21,069 bases of DNA from Rifleibacterium sp035352635 (GCA_035352635.1 DAOPYA010000074.1:1-21069); one strand, 5' to 3'; shown: positions 1 through 7,351, numbered from the stretch's first letter. The notes: generated by a model not told the origin, from the letters alone. Made by a program: numbers and translations.

Positions 1-924
1 GTTGTTTGAATTGACCCCATTTTTTGTGCCGTTGATCTGGTCGCGAGCCCAGGTAATTGCGCCGGCGACAGTGCCGTCGCCCTGGGTTTTGCCGATTACC
101 GAGGCCTTGTAGGTTGCCCCTGATGAGCCACTGCTGGGAGGTGCAGCGACCGAAGGTTTTTTGTTCGCGATATAATCTTTGTGGACGTATCTTGTCTGGC
201 CACCATGCGAAATTTTGTACCAGTCGCCGCTTTCGCCGACTATGGTAACTTGGGCGCCGTTTGAAAGGCTGCCCACAATCGCGCCCCATGCCCCGGAACG
301 CACGTTAAGGGTTGCACCACCCGTATTGACGTAAGCGGTTCTGGTTGTCTGCCTGGGAGCATTGGCATTGGCGATGTAATCTTTATGAACATAGCGGGTT
401 TTGCCCTGGTAATCGATTTTGTACCAATCGCCGGTCTGGCCAATCACTTTAACGGTTGCATTGTCGGCAAGGCTTCCGATTATTGTGCCCCATGGCCCGG
501 TGCGTACATTCAGAGTGGCACCATTGGTCTGAACTTTGCCGGTCCAGGATTTTACCGGGGCTGCGGCTGGCGGTTGTTTCTTTTCGGTCGGGGGTTTAGC
601 AGGCTCGGCTGAGGCTGTTTTGATGAATTCCTTTGAAACATAACGAGTTTCGCCAAAAAACTCAATCTTATACCAATCGCCGCTTGTACCAACGATCTTG
701 ACTTTGTCACCGGGTTTAAGTTGCCCGACAATCGCATCACCCGGGGCGGTGCGCACATTGAGGCGCTGGGCGCCCGTAAGGTTAACCACGCCAGTATTGG
801 CCGAACCGCCCGGGTCACCTCGACCTTCAATTTTTACGCTTGACTCAGTGAATGGTGTAGCTGCCCAGAGCGTTGAACATGCCAGCAGCACCAGAGCAGT
901 AAAAAGAAACACAATTTTGCGCAT
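1..924 (-). CDS. Secreted protein with three SH3b repeats (partial, C-terminus off the left edge)
   Basis: The frame is open from an ATG at 924 to the window edge (308 codons seen), preceded by a good ribosome site (GAGGTG, about 7 bases upstream). Residues 1-22 form a signal peptide; Cys16 in LLAC could be a lipoprotein site, though Leu at -2 is atypical, and cleavage after WAA is an alternative. Three bacterial SH3 (SH3b) repeats follow at about 53-102, 136-185 and 205-254. Each has an LNVR core, a GDWYKI strand and a TRYV ending; the second and third share TRYVHKDYIAN. A Pro/Lys-rich linker (about 104-126) separates the first two. From residue 270 a new region begins (AITWARDQ), which could be the start of a CHAP/NlpC-like or other cell-wall domain, but too little is visible. 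SH3b repeats usually bind peptidoglycan, so a periplasmic or surface role in wall binding or hydrolysis is inferred. Confidence 0.85.
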   Translation of the reverse strand, partial: MRKIVFLFTALVLLACSTLWAATPFTESSVKIEGRGDPGGSANTGVVNLTGAQRLNVRTAPGDAIVGQLKPGDKVKIVGTSGDWYKIEFFGETRYVSKEFIKTASAEPAKPPTEKKQPPAAAPVKSWTGKVQTNGATLNVRTGPWGTIIGSLADNATVKVIGQTGDWYKIDYQGKTRYVHKDYIANANAPRQTTRTAYVNTGGATLNVRSGAWGAIVGSLSNGAQVTIVGESGDWYKISHGGQTRYVHKDYIANKKPSVAAPPSSGSSGATYKASVIGKTQGDGTVAGAITWARDQINGTKNGVNSNN

Positions 925-1149
925 ACATTCACCTCAGGATTGTTTTACAGTACATACCAGCCAAACAAAAATAAGTTTAAACTCATTCATCGCGTTGGCC
1001 ATTTATTGATTACCGCATAATTAAAGCCCCCCTCTAATAAACCATAAACAGGCTCGGAGAGAAGACGGGCCGTCGAACAGAGTCTTTTTGTTTTTGCATG
1101 GTTCATTAAACGACTTAAGCTCATAGATGCTTTTGGCTTGCAGTCAGGG

Positions 1150-1734
1150 TCAGAAGACACGATAGCCCTTTTCATGGGCAATTTCGAGCATCTCGCGGTC
1201 GCCACGTGAGTCGCCGTAAGCATAAATAGTTTCGTAATCTTCTAGACAAAGCAATTCCCTGATTCTTCTGACCTTTTCGGGGCCAAAACAGTTGGGAGTC
1301 GCGAACCGCCCGGTCAGGCAGCCATCTATTTCTTCAAGCCGGGTGGATAACACTTCAAGCTCGTGCTCGGCACACCAGAACTTTAGATAGTCGGTGAACG
1401 AAGCCGAAACCACAATCACACGGTGCCCCTGATTCTTGTGCCAGCGGATCTTTTCGAGGGCCGCCGGCCTGACAATTGCCCCGAGTTTCTGCTTAACAAA
1501 AGCCCTCGCCAGCTCGTCAAAGCGTTCCCGGCGCATCCCGCCAATAAACATCGCCGTGGTTTTCTGCTTAACCGATTGATTGTCGGCCAGCCCGGTCAAC
1601 CACGCAATTAACCAGGGGCTGAGCCGCATGATCAGCATGGCAAAACGCAACTTGCCAGCGACAAACAGCAAAAAATCACGATAACTGTCGTGTGTGGTAA
1701 TAGTGCCGTCAAAATCGAACAGCGCCAGTTTCAT
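1150..1734 (-). CDS. HAD-superfamily IB phosphatase-like hydrolase
   Basis: A 194-residue protein with all HAD motifs: motif I DFDGT with nucleophile Asp7 and acid/base Asp9, motif II Ser110 in VVSAS, motif III Lys154 in GPEKV, and motif IV GDSRGD with Asp175 and Asp179. The cap region contains a hydrophobic stretch (about 28-50, rich in Leu/Ile/Trp). This resembles the membrane-associated segment of HAD-IB proteins of the PgpC/YfhB type, so a lipid phosphate or another phosphomonoester is a possible substrate; the substrate cannot be read from sequence. The start at 1734 is chosen because motif I must lie at the N-terminus; the frame stays open upstream but there overlaps the neighbouring gene. 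It lies 7 bases downstream of the zinc-ribbon gene on the same strand, so the two are probably cotranscribed. Confidence 0.85.
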   Translation of the reverse strand: MKLALFDFDGTITTHDSYRDFLLFVAGKLRFAMLIMRLSPWLIAWLTGLADNQSVKQKTTAMFIGGMRRERFDELARAFVKQKLGAIVRPAALEKIRWHKNQGHRVIVVSASFTDYLKFWCAEHELEVLSTRLEEIDGCLTGRFATPNCFGPEKVRRIRELLCLEDYETIYAYGDSRGDREMLEIAHEKGYRVF

Positions 1735-1741
1735 TGAATTC

Positions 1742-2545
1742 TCAGTCAAAGAAAAACTCGTTCTCGCGCTTCCAGGTCGTGCGTTTTTCGAACTCACGCA
1801 AGCCAACCATGCCCTCGACAGCGTTGTTATCCATGCTCGGCCCCATATAAAGAACCGCGGCACGTTTCCCCTGAATGCCAAGCACCATAACCTTCTCGCC
1901 GCCTGGCACCTTCGTTTCGCCCAGTTTGAGGTATTTTGCGGTAACCGTGTATTTCTGGGTCCGTTTCGGAATATTGCCAACCTGCTTTTTCAGCGCTGCA
2001 AGTTCTGTCTTGCCGTAGGTTTTCGGCGTTCTGAAACCATTGATAACTTCATTGTAGAGCGTCATTACCACCAGACTTGATTTGAGAATCGCCATTTTAT
2101 AGCCACTATCAAGACGCAAGTTTTTCATAACCCCGGTAATGCCCTCAAAAAGCTGGTATTTGGCAGCATAAACCTGGGCAAGAATGGTTAATTCCTCGGG
2201 CAATCGCGGCTCAAGCCTTTTATAACGCGCAGCAGCGTTCTCGAAACGGGTTTTAACCTCAGGCATTTTGCCGAGCACGTTCAGATATTGAATGTCCTGC
2301 TGAAAATAGCCCTCGTATTCATCGAGAAATGCGAATAATTCCATGATCTGCTCGCGCAGATCAACCGTTTTCTGCTGTTTGCCGGTTAAATTAGCGGCCT
2401 TCGGCTGCGGCGTCATGCACCCGGCACAAAAAGTGGCATTATCAGGCAATTCAGCACTGCAGCCGATGCAGAGCTTCGCATCAGCCGTCGTCGCCAGGCC
2501 AATCAGAATGGCGAAAGTTAAAATAATCACAGATAGTTTCTTCAT
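1742..2545 (-). CDS. Secreted double zinc-ribbon protein with helical middle and SH3-like C-terminus
   Basis: A 267-residue protein starting at an ATG with a strong ribosome site (GAGGTGAGG, about 6 bases upstream). Residues 1-23 are a clear signal peptide (MKKLS, a hydrophobic core, ADA before Lys24). Immediately after cleavage come two CxxC pairs (Cys26/Cys29 and Cys40/Cys43), the pattern of a zinc ribbon, which is unusual in an exported protein. Residues about 55-190 look mainly alpha-helical. The last part, about 197-255, is beta-rich with a KVMVLGIQGKRAAVL-like pattern, compatible with an SH3-like fold. I do not recognise a named family. The HAD gene follows 7 bases downstream. Function unknown; an envelope role is inferred from the signal peptide only. 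Confidence 0.8.
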   Translation of the reverse strand: MKKLSVIILTFAILIGLATTADAKLCIGCSAELPDNATFCAGCMTPQPKAANLTGKQQKTVDLREQIMELFAFLDEYEGYFQQDIQYLNVLGKMPEVKTRFENAAARYKRLEPRLPEELTILAQVYAAKYQLFEGITGVMKNLRLDSGYKMAILKSSLVVMTLYNEVINGFRTPKTYGKTELAALKKQVGNIPKRTQKYTVTAKYLKLGETKVPGGEKVMVLGIQGKRAAVLYMGPSMDNNAVEGMVGLREFEKRTTWKRENEFFFD

Positions 2546-2663
2546 GGTAATCCTCACCTCAAATTTCGCTGACATCGCCTGCACCAGGCGGCATTGCCGC
2601 AATTTTTCGTTCGCCGGGCAGCCAAAGTCGCTTTCATGATTCTAATGCCTTGATGCGCATTCT

Positions 2664-4694
2664 TCAAGCAAACTGCACATGTTTTTCGAGGCGTGCACCA
2701 AATGCGGCCCTGTCTTCTTCAACCAGACCGCGCGGGAAAGGCGAACCGCTGCGCCGCCAGCGTGCCAGCCATTCCTGACCGAGCAAAGCCGGTGCCGCCA
2801 GATGCCTTGCGTGAGCCTGCAAACAACTGAAGGCGATAGTGGTCGATTCTTTCGGCCCTGTGCCAATGCCGCTCGCCACAAAAAAGCCGGCGCTCAGCAG
2901 TGCCGCCCTGATAGCAGTTGAAGTCGAATAGGTATAAAGCTCGGCCCTCGCATCATTAAAGTGCTTGAACAGGCGTGCGAAGGTTTCGTAGGTCCAGAAC
3001 GAGGTATCGGTTTTCGCCGAAAAGGGGTCAAAATACACCAGATCAGGCACTGCCGCCTGCTCGAACAGTTCAAGAAAATCACCTTTGCAGAGTTCCCATT
3101 GGCAGAGGCCAGAACTGTGCTCCCAGCGGCTTTTTTCGAGAAGCTTTGCCGGTGCACCATGAAACAGGTGCGGAAAATTCTTGTTATTGCGAAAAGCCAG
3201 CGCCAGCGGGTCGAGATCACATTCAAAACTGATCAGCCGCATTCGACGGATGTCTTCACTACCCTTTTCTGCTAAGAGCTTTTCGAAACAGCGCACGGCA
3301 GCCATGGCATTTGAGGCAGCTCCCAACCCGACATCCCAGACTACCAGCTCATTCTCATTATTTGCTTGCGAAGTTTTTAACAGCCGATGTGCCAGATGCG
3401 ACTGCTCAATATAGACTTTTTCGGCCTCTTCGGCCGGCGGGTTAACCGAATGCATGATTTCGCCAGAGCTGATCTGTTTGATGCTGGCAAACCCTTTCGG
3501 GTTAAAATGAACCTCATAATCGCCGAGCCTCGGAATGCGTATCTGATTGCGGCGCGGCGGCGTGCCGGGGTTGTCTTCATCATCGCGGGCCAGCTCAACC
3601 CGCATCTTTTCATAAAACGATACAAAGGTTCCATTGAAGATATGTTCGCGCATTGCAGCCATCAATCGGTGATAAAAGGCCAGATTATGGGTAACCAGCA
3701 GATGCCAGCCGAGCGGTTCATCTGATTTAATCAGGTGATGCAGGTAGGCCCGCGAATAATTGCGGCAGGCGAGGCAGTCGCAGGCTGAATCAAGGGGCTC
3801 TTCGGCAAATTTATAAACGCTTCGCCGCATCTGCATTTTGCCGTGCGAGGTATGAACCGTGCCCCGATGCCCAAGCTGCGACGGAATAATGCAGTCAAAC
3901 ATATCAACGCCGCGATGCACCGCCTCAAGAATATCGAGCGGTGTGCCGACCCCCATCAGGTAACGCGGCAGATGGTCGGGCAGCATTTCAGCTACCAGGC
4001 CGGTAAATTCATAGCGTAAATCACTGGTTTCGCCAACCGCCAGACCGCCGATCGCCATACCGTCAAATGGCTGTTCCCTTAAAAATTCAGCACTCTGCCG
4101 GCGCAGATCATGGTGGCAGGCACCCTGCACGATGCCGAATAACGCCTGCGGCGAGTCGCCACGGGCCGCCAGTGAGCGCAGCGCCCAGCGGTGCGTCAGT
4201 TCCATCGCCGTTTTCGCCTCTTCGTGGCCGGCAGTTGATGCAATGCACTGATCGAGCACCATCATGATGTCGCTCCCGATGGCTTTTTGTGTTTCAATGC
4301 TCAGTTCGGGCGACAAAAAAAAGCTCTTGCCATCGATATAACTTTGAAAACGCGCCCCTTCTTCAGTCATTTCGCGGGCGTGGTGCAGCGAAAAAATCTG
4401 AAAGCCACCCGAATCGGTGAGCACTGAGCCATCCCAGTTCATGAAACGGTGAATGCCGCCAAACTTGCGAAAAACCTCAGGCCCGGGCCGCAGCAGCAGA
4501 TGATAAGTATTAGCGAGCAGCACCTGCGCCCCGGTCGCCTTCAAACTCTCGATCGTCTGGCTTTTAACCGTGGCCCTGGTTCCAACCGGCATAAAAACCG
4601 GGGTAATTACTTCACTGTGCAACGTCTTGAAGCGCCCGGCCCTGGCTCGCGTGCCGCCGCATTGCGCCTCAACCCTGAATTTCAATCTGCTCAT
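2664..4694 (-). CDS. tgt: tRNA-guanine transglycosylase fused to MnmC2-type methyltransferase
   Basis: This 676-residue protein joins two enzymes. Residues about 1-370 are bacterial tRNA-guanine transglycosylase, which exchanges G34 for preQ1 in the queuosine pathway: LTDSGGFQ with Asp94, Asp148 in VLDQC, GIVQG (187-191), GGLAVGE (216-222), nucleophile Asp267 in MFDC, and the zinc site Cys305, Cys307, Cys310, His336. After a charged linker (about 368-385), residues about 386-676 match the MnmC2/COG4121 methyltransferase, which makes the last step of mnm5(s2)U34. Seen there are a SAM loop (WDVGLGAASNAM, 453-464), acidic FECDLD (490-495), and YFDPFSAKT (554-562), comparable to the MnmC DGFAP motif. 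The FAD domain of bifunctional MnmC is absent. The normal Tgt PTRxxR segment reads PSQLGH here, so two tRNA-contacting arginines are Gln273 and His276. The frame is continuous with no internal stop. Domain assignments are firm; activity of the second half is inferred. Confidence 0.93.
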   Translation of the reverse strand: MSRLKFRVEAQCGGTRARAGRFKTLHSEVITPVFMPVGTRATVKSQTIESLKATGAQVLLANTYHLLLRPGPEVFRKFGGIHRFMNWDGSVLTDSGGFQIFSLHHAREMTEEGARFQSYIDGKSFFLSPELSIETQKAIGSDIMMVLDQCIASTAGHEEAKTAMELTHRWALRSLAARGDSPQALFGIVQGACHHDLRRQSAEFLREQPFDGMAIGGLAVGETSDLRYEFTGLVAEMLPDHLPRYLMGVGTPLDILEAVHRGVDMFDCIIPSQLGHRGTVHTSHGKMQMRRSVYKFAEEPLDSACDCLACRNYSRAYLHHLIKSDEPLGWHLLVTHNLAFYHRLMAAMREHIFNGTFVSFYEKMRVELARDDEDNPGTPPRRNQIRIPRLGDYEVHFNPKGFASIKQISSGEIMHSVNPPAEEAEKVYIEQSHLAHRLLKTSQANNENELVVWDVGLGAASNAMAAVRCFEKLLAEKGSEDIRRMRLISFECDLDPLALAFRNNKNFPHLFHGAPAKLLEKSRWEHSSGLCQWELCKGDFLELFEQAAVPDLVYFDPFSAKTDTSFWTYETFARLFKHFNDARAELYTYSTSTAIRAALLSAGFFVASGIGTGPKESTTIAFSCLQAHARHLAAPALLGQEWLARWRRSGSPFPRGLVEEDRAAFGARLEKHVQFA

Positions 4695-5179
4695 GCTGTG
4701 TCTCTGTGCCCTGTCTGTAAATTTGTGCCTCAGTTTACCGGCCCCGCCAACCGCATGTCAACAACGAATCTTATCGCGCTCCCACCCGTATCTTTGTTAA
4801 GGACTTTTGCCCAACATGGCAGAACAATCCATGATGTCGCATCTGCCTTTCACACAACCGCCTACGCAATCAGCCAGCAGCTGGCGATAGCGCACACCGC
4901 CTAAACCATCGCCAAACAGCAGGCACACCGTTTCATCTTCATCAGGCAAAATGTCGGACTTTCCTGCCCTGTTTTTCAGAATGCATGGTTTATTTCTGTT
5001 TTATTCTGGCTGTCATTAGAGCCTTTCCGTAAAATCTTTATCCTCTTCGATCGTAACGTATTGTACGTCTTTAACACCTGCCGAAGAGCATCGGGGTAAG
5101 GTTTGTTTATTTCAATTATAGGTGCACTTTGTAAATGCAAAACGTATGCTTATGGTGAAAGCCTATAGTTGAGGTTGCT
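4695..5179. other. Intergenic stretch between tgt fusion and antitoxin gene
   Basis: These 485 bases carry no convincing gene. The part next to tgt should hold the tgt promoter on the minus strand, but I see no clear boxes. On the plus strand just before 5180 a weak promoter-like pair exists (TTGTAA at 5129-5134 and TATGGT at 5151-5156, 16 bases apart). A small Cys-rich minus-strand reading frame (4797-4949, TTG start, 50 codons) is discussed under findings. No tRNA, riboswitch or repeat was recognised. Confidence 0.5.
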
Positions 5180-5416
5180 ATGAAAACCGTCACCATAAGA
5201 GGAATCGATGAAAATCTGGATAAGATGATTAAAACTATGGCCGGTAAAGCCGGAATGAGCATTAATCAGTGGCTGATTATGGCTTTAAAAAAAGTCACCT
5301 GTCTTGATCGCGAAAAAGTTTTCAATGAGTATCACGATCTGGATTCACTTGCCGGTGGCTGGTCAAAAGAAGAAGCTCTTAAATTCAAAAAAGACACCGG
5401 CGTTTTTGAAGTTTGA
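5180..5416 (+). CDS. Ribbon-helix-helix antitoxin, apparently solitary
   Basis: A 78-residue protein beginning KTVTIRGID, the beta strand of a ribbon-helix-helix DNA-binding domain, followed by two helices (about 11-25 and 28-40, SINQWLIMALKK). The acidic C-terminal part (YHDLDSLAGGWSKEEA, about 51-66) is typical of VapB-like antitoxins, where this tail neutralises a PIN-domain toxin. A ribosome site (GAGG) lies about 6 bases before the ATG. The toxin normally found overlapping or just downstream is missing: 5417-5537 has no PIN domain, and the usual last residues of the tail are not present. In another frame at 5406-5429 the peptide KFDTSIA resembles the first strand of a PIN toxin and could be a remnant. 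Fold assignment is good; the toxin-loss reading is inference. Confidence 0.75.
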   Translation: MKTVTIRGIDENLDKMIKTMAGKAGMSINQWLIMALKKVTCLDREKVFNEYHDLDSLAGGWSKEEALKFKKDTGVFEV

Positions 5417-5537
5417 CACTTCAATTGCCAACAAGCAGCAAACCGCCCGCGCCACCACGAAAAGATGCATCAGGTTTGAGTTACTGATTTGGTAGTCATT
5501 AATTATTGCTTATGTTAAATTTGACCGGGAGCAATTT

Positions 5538-5957
5538 ATGACAGAGCAACTTACCCGATGGCAAAAAAGACTGAACAGTTTCGAAAAGGCTTTAACCCAG
5601 CTTGAAAACGCGGTTGACCTGATGAAAACCCGTAGCTTGTCAGATCTCGAAAAGCAGGGTCTGATTCAGGCATTTGAATTTACCCATGAATTGGCCTGGA
5701 ACCTCATGAAAGACTACCTTGTCTGGCAAGGTTTTTCTGATATCACCGGGTCACGTGACGCAACGCGCGAGGCATTTGCTAATGGCCTGATTCCCGATGG
5801 CGAAACATGGATGGCAATGATCCAAAGCAGAAACCTGACCACACATACCTACAATCAGCATGTTGCCGACCTGATCGTAGATGCCACTGCACGTGTTTAT
5901 GCGCCGCTTTTTCGCAGTTTTCTGGTAAAAATGCACGAATTGAAGCAAAAATGCTGA
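5538..5957 (+). CDS. HEPN-domain toxin / nucleotidyltransferase substrate-binding protein (HepT-like, HI0074 family)
   Basis: A 139-residue, all-helical protein of the HI0074 (nucleotidyltransferase substrate-binding, TIGR01987) family. The motif RNLTTHTY at 98-105 fits the R-x4-H-x-Y pattern of HEPN RNases: Arg98 and His103 would be the catalytic pair, and Tyr105 the residue that a partner MntA modifies by adenylylation in the characterised HepT/MntA systems. LIQAFEFTHELAW (42-54) is another family signature. The ribosome site is GGGAG about 6 bases before the ATG. It overlaps the following nucleotidyltransferase gene by 7 bases, so the pair is translationally coupled. The role is inferred to be a growth-inhibiting, possibly anti-phage, toxin kept silent by its partner. 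Confidence 0.88.
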   Translation: MTEQLTRWQKRLNSFEKALTQLENAVDLMKTRSLSDLEKQGLIQAFEFTHELAWNLMKDYLVWQGFSDITGSRDATREAFANGLIPDGETWMAMIQSRNLTTHTYNQHVADLIVDATARVYAPLFRSFLVKMHELKQKC

Positions 5958-6292
5958 ACTCTTCCATCACCCATGGTCTGCCAGAAGATGCTCTATTAAA
6001 AATTTGCCGGGTTTTTCAACAATTTCAACAAGTTAAAAAGGTCATTCTTTATGGCTCAAGATCAACCGGAATCTACCGTAGCACCTCCGACATAGACATG
6101 ACGATCGAGGGTATGATCGATTTTACTGATTTCTTAAAGCTGGCCGGCCAGCTCGACGACCTGATGCTACCCTGGAAAATCGATCTTTCAATTCTAGAGC
6201 AGATCGATAACCCAGCCCTTGTCGAAGATATCGCCCGAACCGGTAAAATTCTGTTTCAACGGTCTGACCCAGACCCAGAACCAAACAGTTAA
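5951..6292 (+). CDS. MNT-type minimal nucleotidyltransferase antitoxin (MntA-like)
   Basis: A 113-residue minimal nucleotidyltransferase. The catalytic signature is complete: GS at 35-36, ten residues, then D-I-D at 47-49, the G-S-x10-D-x-D pattern of MntA enzymes. A third acidic residue (Asp78, in KIDLS) is in the expected later strand. In studied pairs the MNT protein transfers AMP to the HEPN toxin and blocks its RNase activity. The ATG at 5951 is chosen because it lies inside the end of the HEPN gene, giving the usual 7-base overlap, and because the domain begins soon after it; the frame is open further upstream but that part only shadows the HEPN gene. The C-terminal tail (DPDPEPNS) is acidic. 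Both genes look intact. Confidence 0.9.
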   Translation: MLNSSITHGLPEDALLKICRVFQQFQQVKKVILYGSRSTGIYRSTSDIDMTIEGMIDFTDFLKLAGQLDDLMLPWKIDLSILEQIDNPALVEDIARTGKILFQRSDPDPEPNS

Positions 6293-6508
6293 AAAAGCCC
6301 GACTATACCAGTTTTGAAAACGTCCCGACAGTTCCACTTTTTCAAAAATCCTGTCAGTTCCGCGTATTTCCGGGCATCTGAGTCGTCGGGAAAATTTTGC
6401 TATTATCAGATCAGCCGTAGCGAACCCCCCTGGTCTTACCCCCCTGCCGAAAAGCCTTAAGGAATGAAGACAGCAGGAGCATTAAACTATTATTTAAATC
6501 GCCTTTTC

Positions 6509-6539
6509 TTGACAATCAGGAATTACCTGCACGTAATAT
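6509..6539 (+). promoter_or_regulatory. Promoter with embedded inverted repeat (likely antitoxin operator)
   Basis: A consensus -35 box TTGACA (6509-6514) and a -10-like box TAATAT (6534-6539) are separated by 19 bases. Overlapping the -10 box is an inverted repeat ATTAC-N6-GTAAT (6522-6537), a typical operator for a self-repressing ribbon-helix-helix antitoxin. The truncated antitoxin gene starts at 6557. The boxes are read directly; the operator role is inferred. Confidence 0.5.
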
Positions 6540-6556
6540 GTGTGAGGTAGAAAAAG

Positions 6557-6658
6557 ATGAAAAATATCACTCTGTCGATAGACGAAGAACTTCTACAGGC
6601 AGGCAGGGAATATGCCCGGCAGCACAGGTTGTCGTTCAATGCTCTTAGATGCCCTTAA
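6557..6658 (+). pseudogene. Truncated ribbon-helix-helix antitoxin
   Basis: A 33-codon frame starting KNITLSIDEELL, the classical first strand and helix of a ribbon-helix-helix antitoxin, continuing AGREYARQHRLSFNAL. After residue 30 the family sequence stops abruptly and is replaced by RCP and a stop, so the second helix and the toxin-binding tail are lost. A GAGG ribosome site lies about 9 bases before the ATG. No toxin gene follows: 6659-6879 has no recognisable gene. The break at about 6646 therefore marks a deletion or an old insertion that removed the rest of the toxin-antitoxin pair but left its promoter. The remaining peptide could hardly dimerise. Confidence 0.7.
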
Positions 6659-6879
6659 GTTGAAGTTTTTGCCTCAGCTTATTGCAATGTTTCACAAAAA
6701 AAGCATAGTGTATGTAAACTACCTTGAGAAAATATCTTGCTTCTGAAAATGGGGTGCGTTTGCCTTGCCGGTAGAATCTTGCAAGTTGCTCTACAATTAC
6801 ATATTTGTATGCTAAAAGACTAGCCATATCGGCTAATTATTGGTTACAAAAAATAATGATGCAATGAGGGGGCTCTATC

Positions 6880-7351
6880 ATGCCAAAGCTTCAGCTGCTA
6901 CCATGCCTTGACTTTCCTGATATGGCCGCGTTGCGACGGCAGGAACTGGATATTTCGAGAGATGACGCTGTGACTCTGGGTCGGTCTACACTCGAAGCTT
7001 TGCGTCAGGGTTATTATATTGCCGAGACCGGTCGGCGGGTTGATTGGCAAAATGCTGTGCAGACAGCCTGTTCCGGGAAGGTCAGCATCGCTCCGCATAC
7101 CCCACTTCCAAATCAGAAAAAAATCGTATGCTCTGAAACGCGGGTGCAGGTCAGCAATGAAACAACCATGGGAGCGGCATACCGCCTCGCGGAAAGAGGC
7201 CTGAACCCCCTTGCCCTCAATTTCGCCAACGGTGTTCAGCCTGGCGGAGGATTTCTGGGTGGCGCAAAAGCCCAGGAAGAAGTGCTTTGTCGATCCAGTG
7301 CCCTTTACCAGACACCGGCAGGAGACCCGATGTATGAATCGCACCGGCAGC
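6880..7351 (+). pseudogene. 5' part of PARG-like / alpha-beta hydrolase fusion gene, interrupted by IS66
   Basis: This encodes the first 157 residues of a TIGR02452-type protein, the microbial poly(ADP-ribose) glycohydrolase family, which removes ADP-ribose from modified molecules. The ATG at 6880 has a GAGGGGG ribosome site. Conserved landmarks are RRQELDISRDDAV (19-31), VSNETTMGAA (91-100) and the PARG catalytic signature GGG (122-124) followed by QEE (132-134), where the glutamates cleave the ribose-ribose bond. The frame then enters the left end of the insertion sequence and stops at 7413 after about 20 foreign residues, so the C-terminal half of the macro-like fold is missing. The remaining half starts at 9849; joining 7351 to 9849 restores the codon CGA (Arg) and the conserved sequence HRQRTRPDSTDW. 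It should be non-functional as it stands. Confidence 0.88.
7344..7351. repeat. Target-site duplication, left copy
   Basis: The 8-mer CCGGCAGC directly abuts the left end of the insertion sequence and is repeated at 9841-9848. Eight bases is the normal duplication length for IS66-family elements. Confidence 0.92.

Noticed and set aside
2576..2590. Hairpin CGCCTG-CAC-CAGGCG after the tgt fusion gene
   Set aside because: Only a 6-base stem, not followed by a T run on the minus strand, so it is not a credible terminator for tgt.
4449..4904. A 151-codon plus-strand frame running from inside tgt into the gap
   Set aside because: Most of it lies antisense to the well-supported Tgt domain, and the remainder has low-complexity, non-protein-like composition.
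5129..5156. TTGTAA and TATGGT boxes 16 bases apart before the solitary antitoxin
   Set aside because: Both boxes deviate from consensus and the area is AT-rich; mentioned in the gap description but not called as a promoter.
6320..6360. Near repeat of CGACAGTTCC and TGTCAGTTCC
   Set aside because: Only two imperfect copies at short spacing; not a CRISPR array or recognised iteron.
6645..6827. A 60-codon minus-strand frame between the truncated antitoxin and the PARG-like gene
   Set aside because: It overlaps the end of the antitoxin remnant, has no convincing ribosome site, and its product resembles nothing I recognise; AT-rich sequence makes a chance frame of this size likely.
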